Positions 38,631 to 39,697 of a stretch of 39,697 bases of DNA are shown here, in pieces. The stretch is from the NCBI GenBank assembly GCA_947243845.1, contig CAMXIF010000010.1:1-39697 (forward strand), read 5' to 3'. The DNA is from an uncultured bacterium (GTDB lineage Bacteria; Bacillota; Clostridia; Lachnospirales; Lachnospiraceae). The translations under genes and the position numbers were made by a program. The notes below the pieces were generated by a model. It saw only the letters and a program-made list of their open reading frames with translations. It searched no databases and was not told the DNA's origin. Position 1 is the first letter of the stretch. Each line of letters starts with the position of its first letter.

Positions 38631-39182
38631 ATGGATGCAAGAGTAAAACCTTATGAGGAGAAGATGCAGAAATCCTATGATTTTCTGGTGACAGATCTGG
38701 GTACGATCCGTGCCGGCCGTGCGAATCCGCATGTTCTTGACAGGATTAAAGTAGATTATTATGGAACACCTACACCCATTCAGCAGGTGGGTAATATTAC
38801 GGTACCGGAGCCGCGCATTCTCCAGATAGCGCCGTGGGAGAAGAGTTTGATCAAGGATATCGAGAAAGCGATCATGATGTCCGATGTGGGGATCAATCCT
38901 TCTAACGATGGGTCTCTGATTCGTCTGGTGTTTCCGGAACTTACGGAGGAACGCCGTAAAGAGTTGGTGAAGGATATCAAGAAGCGCGGCGAAGAGAGTA
39001 AGGTTGCAATCCGCAATACGAGACGGGATGGCAATGATGCTTTCAAGAAGCTGGCAAAGACAGAAGTGTCAGAGGATGAGATCAAGGAATTGGGGGATGA
39101 CCTGCAGAAGCTGACCGATAAATTTATCAAGGAGATCGATAAGCTGGTGGAGGAGAAATCCAAGGAAATACTTACCGTATAG
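38631..39182 (+). CDS. frr: Ribosome recycling factor
   Basis: This 183-residue protein splits post-termination ribosomes together with EF-G. The conserved LGTIRAGRANPHVLD segment, the YYGTPTPIQQVGNITVPEPR segment and the VRIEEVR-like C-terminal pattern (KELVKDIKKRGEESKVAIRN, key part only) are typical. GGAGGG lies upstream of ATG 38631. It is 24 bp from pyrH, in one operon. Nothing is unusual. Confidence 0.97.
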   Translation: MDARVKPYEEKMQKSYDFLVTDLGTIRAGRANPHVLDRIKVDYYGTPTPIQQVGNITVPEPRILQIAPWEKSLIKDIEKAIMMSDVGINPSNDGSLIRLVFPELTEERRKELVKDIKKRGEESKVAIRNTRRDGNDAFKKLAKTEVSEDEIKELGDDLQKLTDKFIKEIDKLVEEKSKEILTV

Positions 39183-39223
39183 TTTTATGAATAAGCAGCA
39201 TAGTTTCAGAAAACATAACAGAG

Positions 39224-39262
39224 AGGGGCTTACAGAATAGAGATTCTGTTGCCCCCTTTCCT
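39224..39262 (+). terminator. Hairpin between frr and uppS (terminator or attenuator)
   Basis: AGGGGC and ACAGAAT on the left (39224-39238) pair with ATTCTGT and GCCCCCT on the right (39243-39257), with a small bulge and a 4-nt loop. A short T-containing tail (TTCC) follows. It may reduce read-through into uppS. Confidence 0.55.
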
Positions 39263-39309
39263 ATTTGGAAGTTTACATAACATTACAGCGCATAGTGTTG
39301 GAGGATGGA

Positions 39310-39697
39310 ATGGAACAGGATATCAAAATACCAAATCATGTGGCAATTATTCTGGATGGAAACGGCAGATGGGCCAAGAGCAAGGGGATGCCGCGCAATT
39401 ATGGGCATGTACAGGGAGCAAAGACGGTGGAAGTGATTTGTGAGGAAGCCTATCGCATGGGTATACAATATCTGACCGTATATGCTTTTAGTACGGAAAA
39501 CTGGAATCGGCCCAAGGACGAGGTGGATGCTCTGATGGGGCTTTTGCGCAATTATATGAAGACCTGTTTGAAAACAGCGGCCAAAAATAATATGTGCGTG
39601 AGGATAATCGGAGAAAAATCCAGACTGGATGAGGATATTCGCAACCGGATTGCGCAGTTGGAAGAAGCTACCAGAAATAATACAGGCCTGCATTTTC
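39310..39697 (+). CDS. uppS: Undecaprenyl diphosphate synthase, N-terminal part (cut by window end)
   Basis: This is the first 129 codons of the gene. ATG 39310 has GGAGGA upstream. The cis-prenyltransferase motif HVAIILDGNGRWAKSKGMPR is followed by GHVQGAKTVEVICEEA and YAFSTENWNRPKDEVD; both belong to the active site. The enzyme makes undecaprenyl diphosphate, the carrier for peptidoglycan and polymer precursors, in the cytoplasm. The stop codon lies beyond 39697. Position after frr is conserved in Firmicutes. Confidence 0.96.
   Translation, partial: MEQDIKIPNHVAIILDGNGRWAKSKGMPRNYGHVQGAKTVEVICEEAYRMGIQYLTVYAFSTENWNRPKDEVDALMGLLRNYMKTCLKTAAKNNMCVRIIGEKSRLDEDIRNRIAQLEEATRNNTGLHF

Overview
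The window looks like the chromosome of a flagellated, anaerobic Gram-positive bacterium of the class Clostridia, most likely a Lachnospiraceae member. The evidence is the gene order sigma-28, flagellar-operon tail genes, rpsB-tsf and pyrH-frr-uppS, the strong AGGAGG-type ribosome binding sites, the bactofilin, and the dlt-like chemistry. This is inferred from gene content and order; no database search was possible.

Layout. (1) Positions 1-6191, plus strand: the end of the flagellar sigma factor fliA, a FapA/DUF342 protein carrying an exact 129-bp internal tandem duplication, a small hypothetical protein, a DUF6115-like membrane coiled-coil protein, a membrane protein with an MltG-like tail, and a chemotaxis receptor. 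(2) About 6300-17760, mostly minus strand: a filamentous (inovirus-like) prophage. It has an IS30-family transposase at one end, a ribbon-helix-helix protein, a gpVI-like protein, a pIII-like adsorption protein, a replication initiator, a Zot/gpI ATPase, a gpVIII-like major coat candidate followed by a terminator, several small membrane proteins and an ssDNA-binding candidate. (3) 17951-19624: rpsB and tsf. (4) 19767-31314: a XRE regulator and a 10-gene plus-strand operon that looks like an extended dlt system. It has two carrier proteins, two AMP-forming ligases, a GNAT, an SDR, an MBOAT acyltransferase, a membrane-anchored SGNH protein, a PLP amino-acid decarboxylase and two exported proteins. 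(5) 31678-35612: an ABC transporter whose ATPase is fused to an AbiEi-like domain, plus its FtsX/MacB-type permease. (6) 35904 to the end: polysaccharide deacetylase, bactofilin, pyrH, frr and the start of uppS.

The most striking part is the replication module of the prophage. Its Rep is not a typical inovirus initiator. It has the two-domain layout of eukaryotic CRESS-DNA viruses: an HUH nickase with motifs FNNP, HTH and YIRK, then a superfamily 3 helicase. Just upstream of rep, on the rep-coding strand, is a 12-bp stem with an 11-nt loop containing TAGTATTAC, the nonanucleotide of circovirus and nanovirus origins. Six GAAACAT iterons lie on the rep side. A filamentous phage thus appears to replicate with a circovirus-like Rep and origin, and may integrate with an IS30-type transposase.

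The second system of interest is the dlt-like cluster. One ligase and carrier pair could activate an amino acid, the PLP enzyme could decarboxylate it free or carrier-bound, the SDR, second ligase, second carrier and GNAT could modify or acylate it, and the MBOAT plus SGNH pair could move the group onto a surface polymer. The neighbouring deacetylase, bactofilin and uppS genes also concern the cell envelope, but they belong to a separate, conserved locus.
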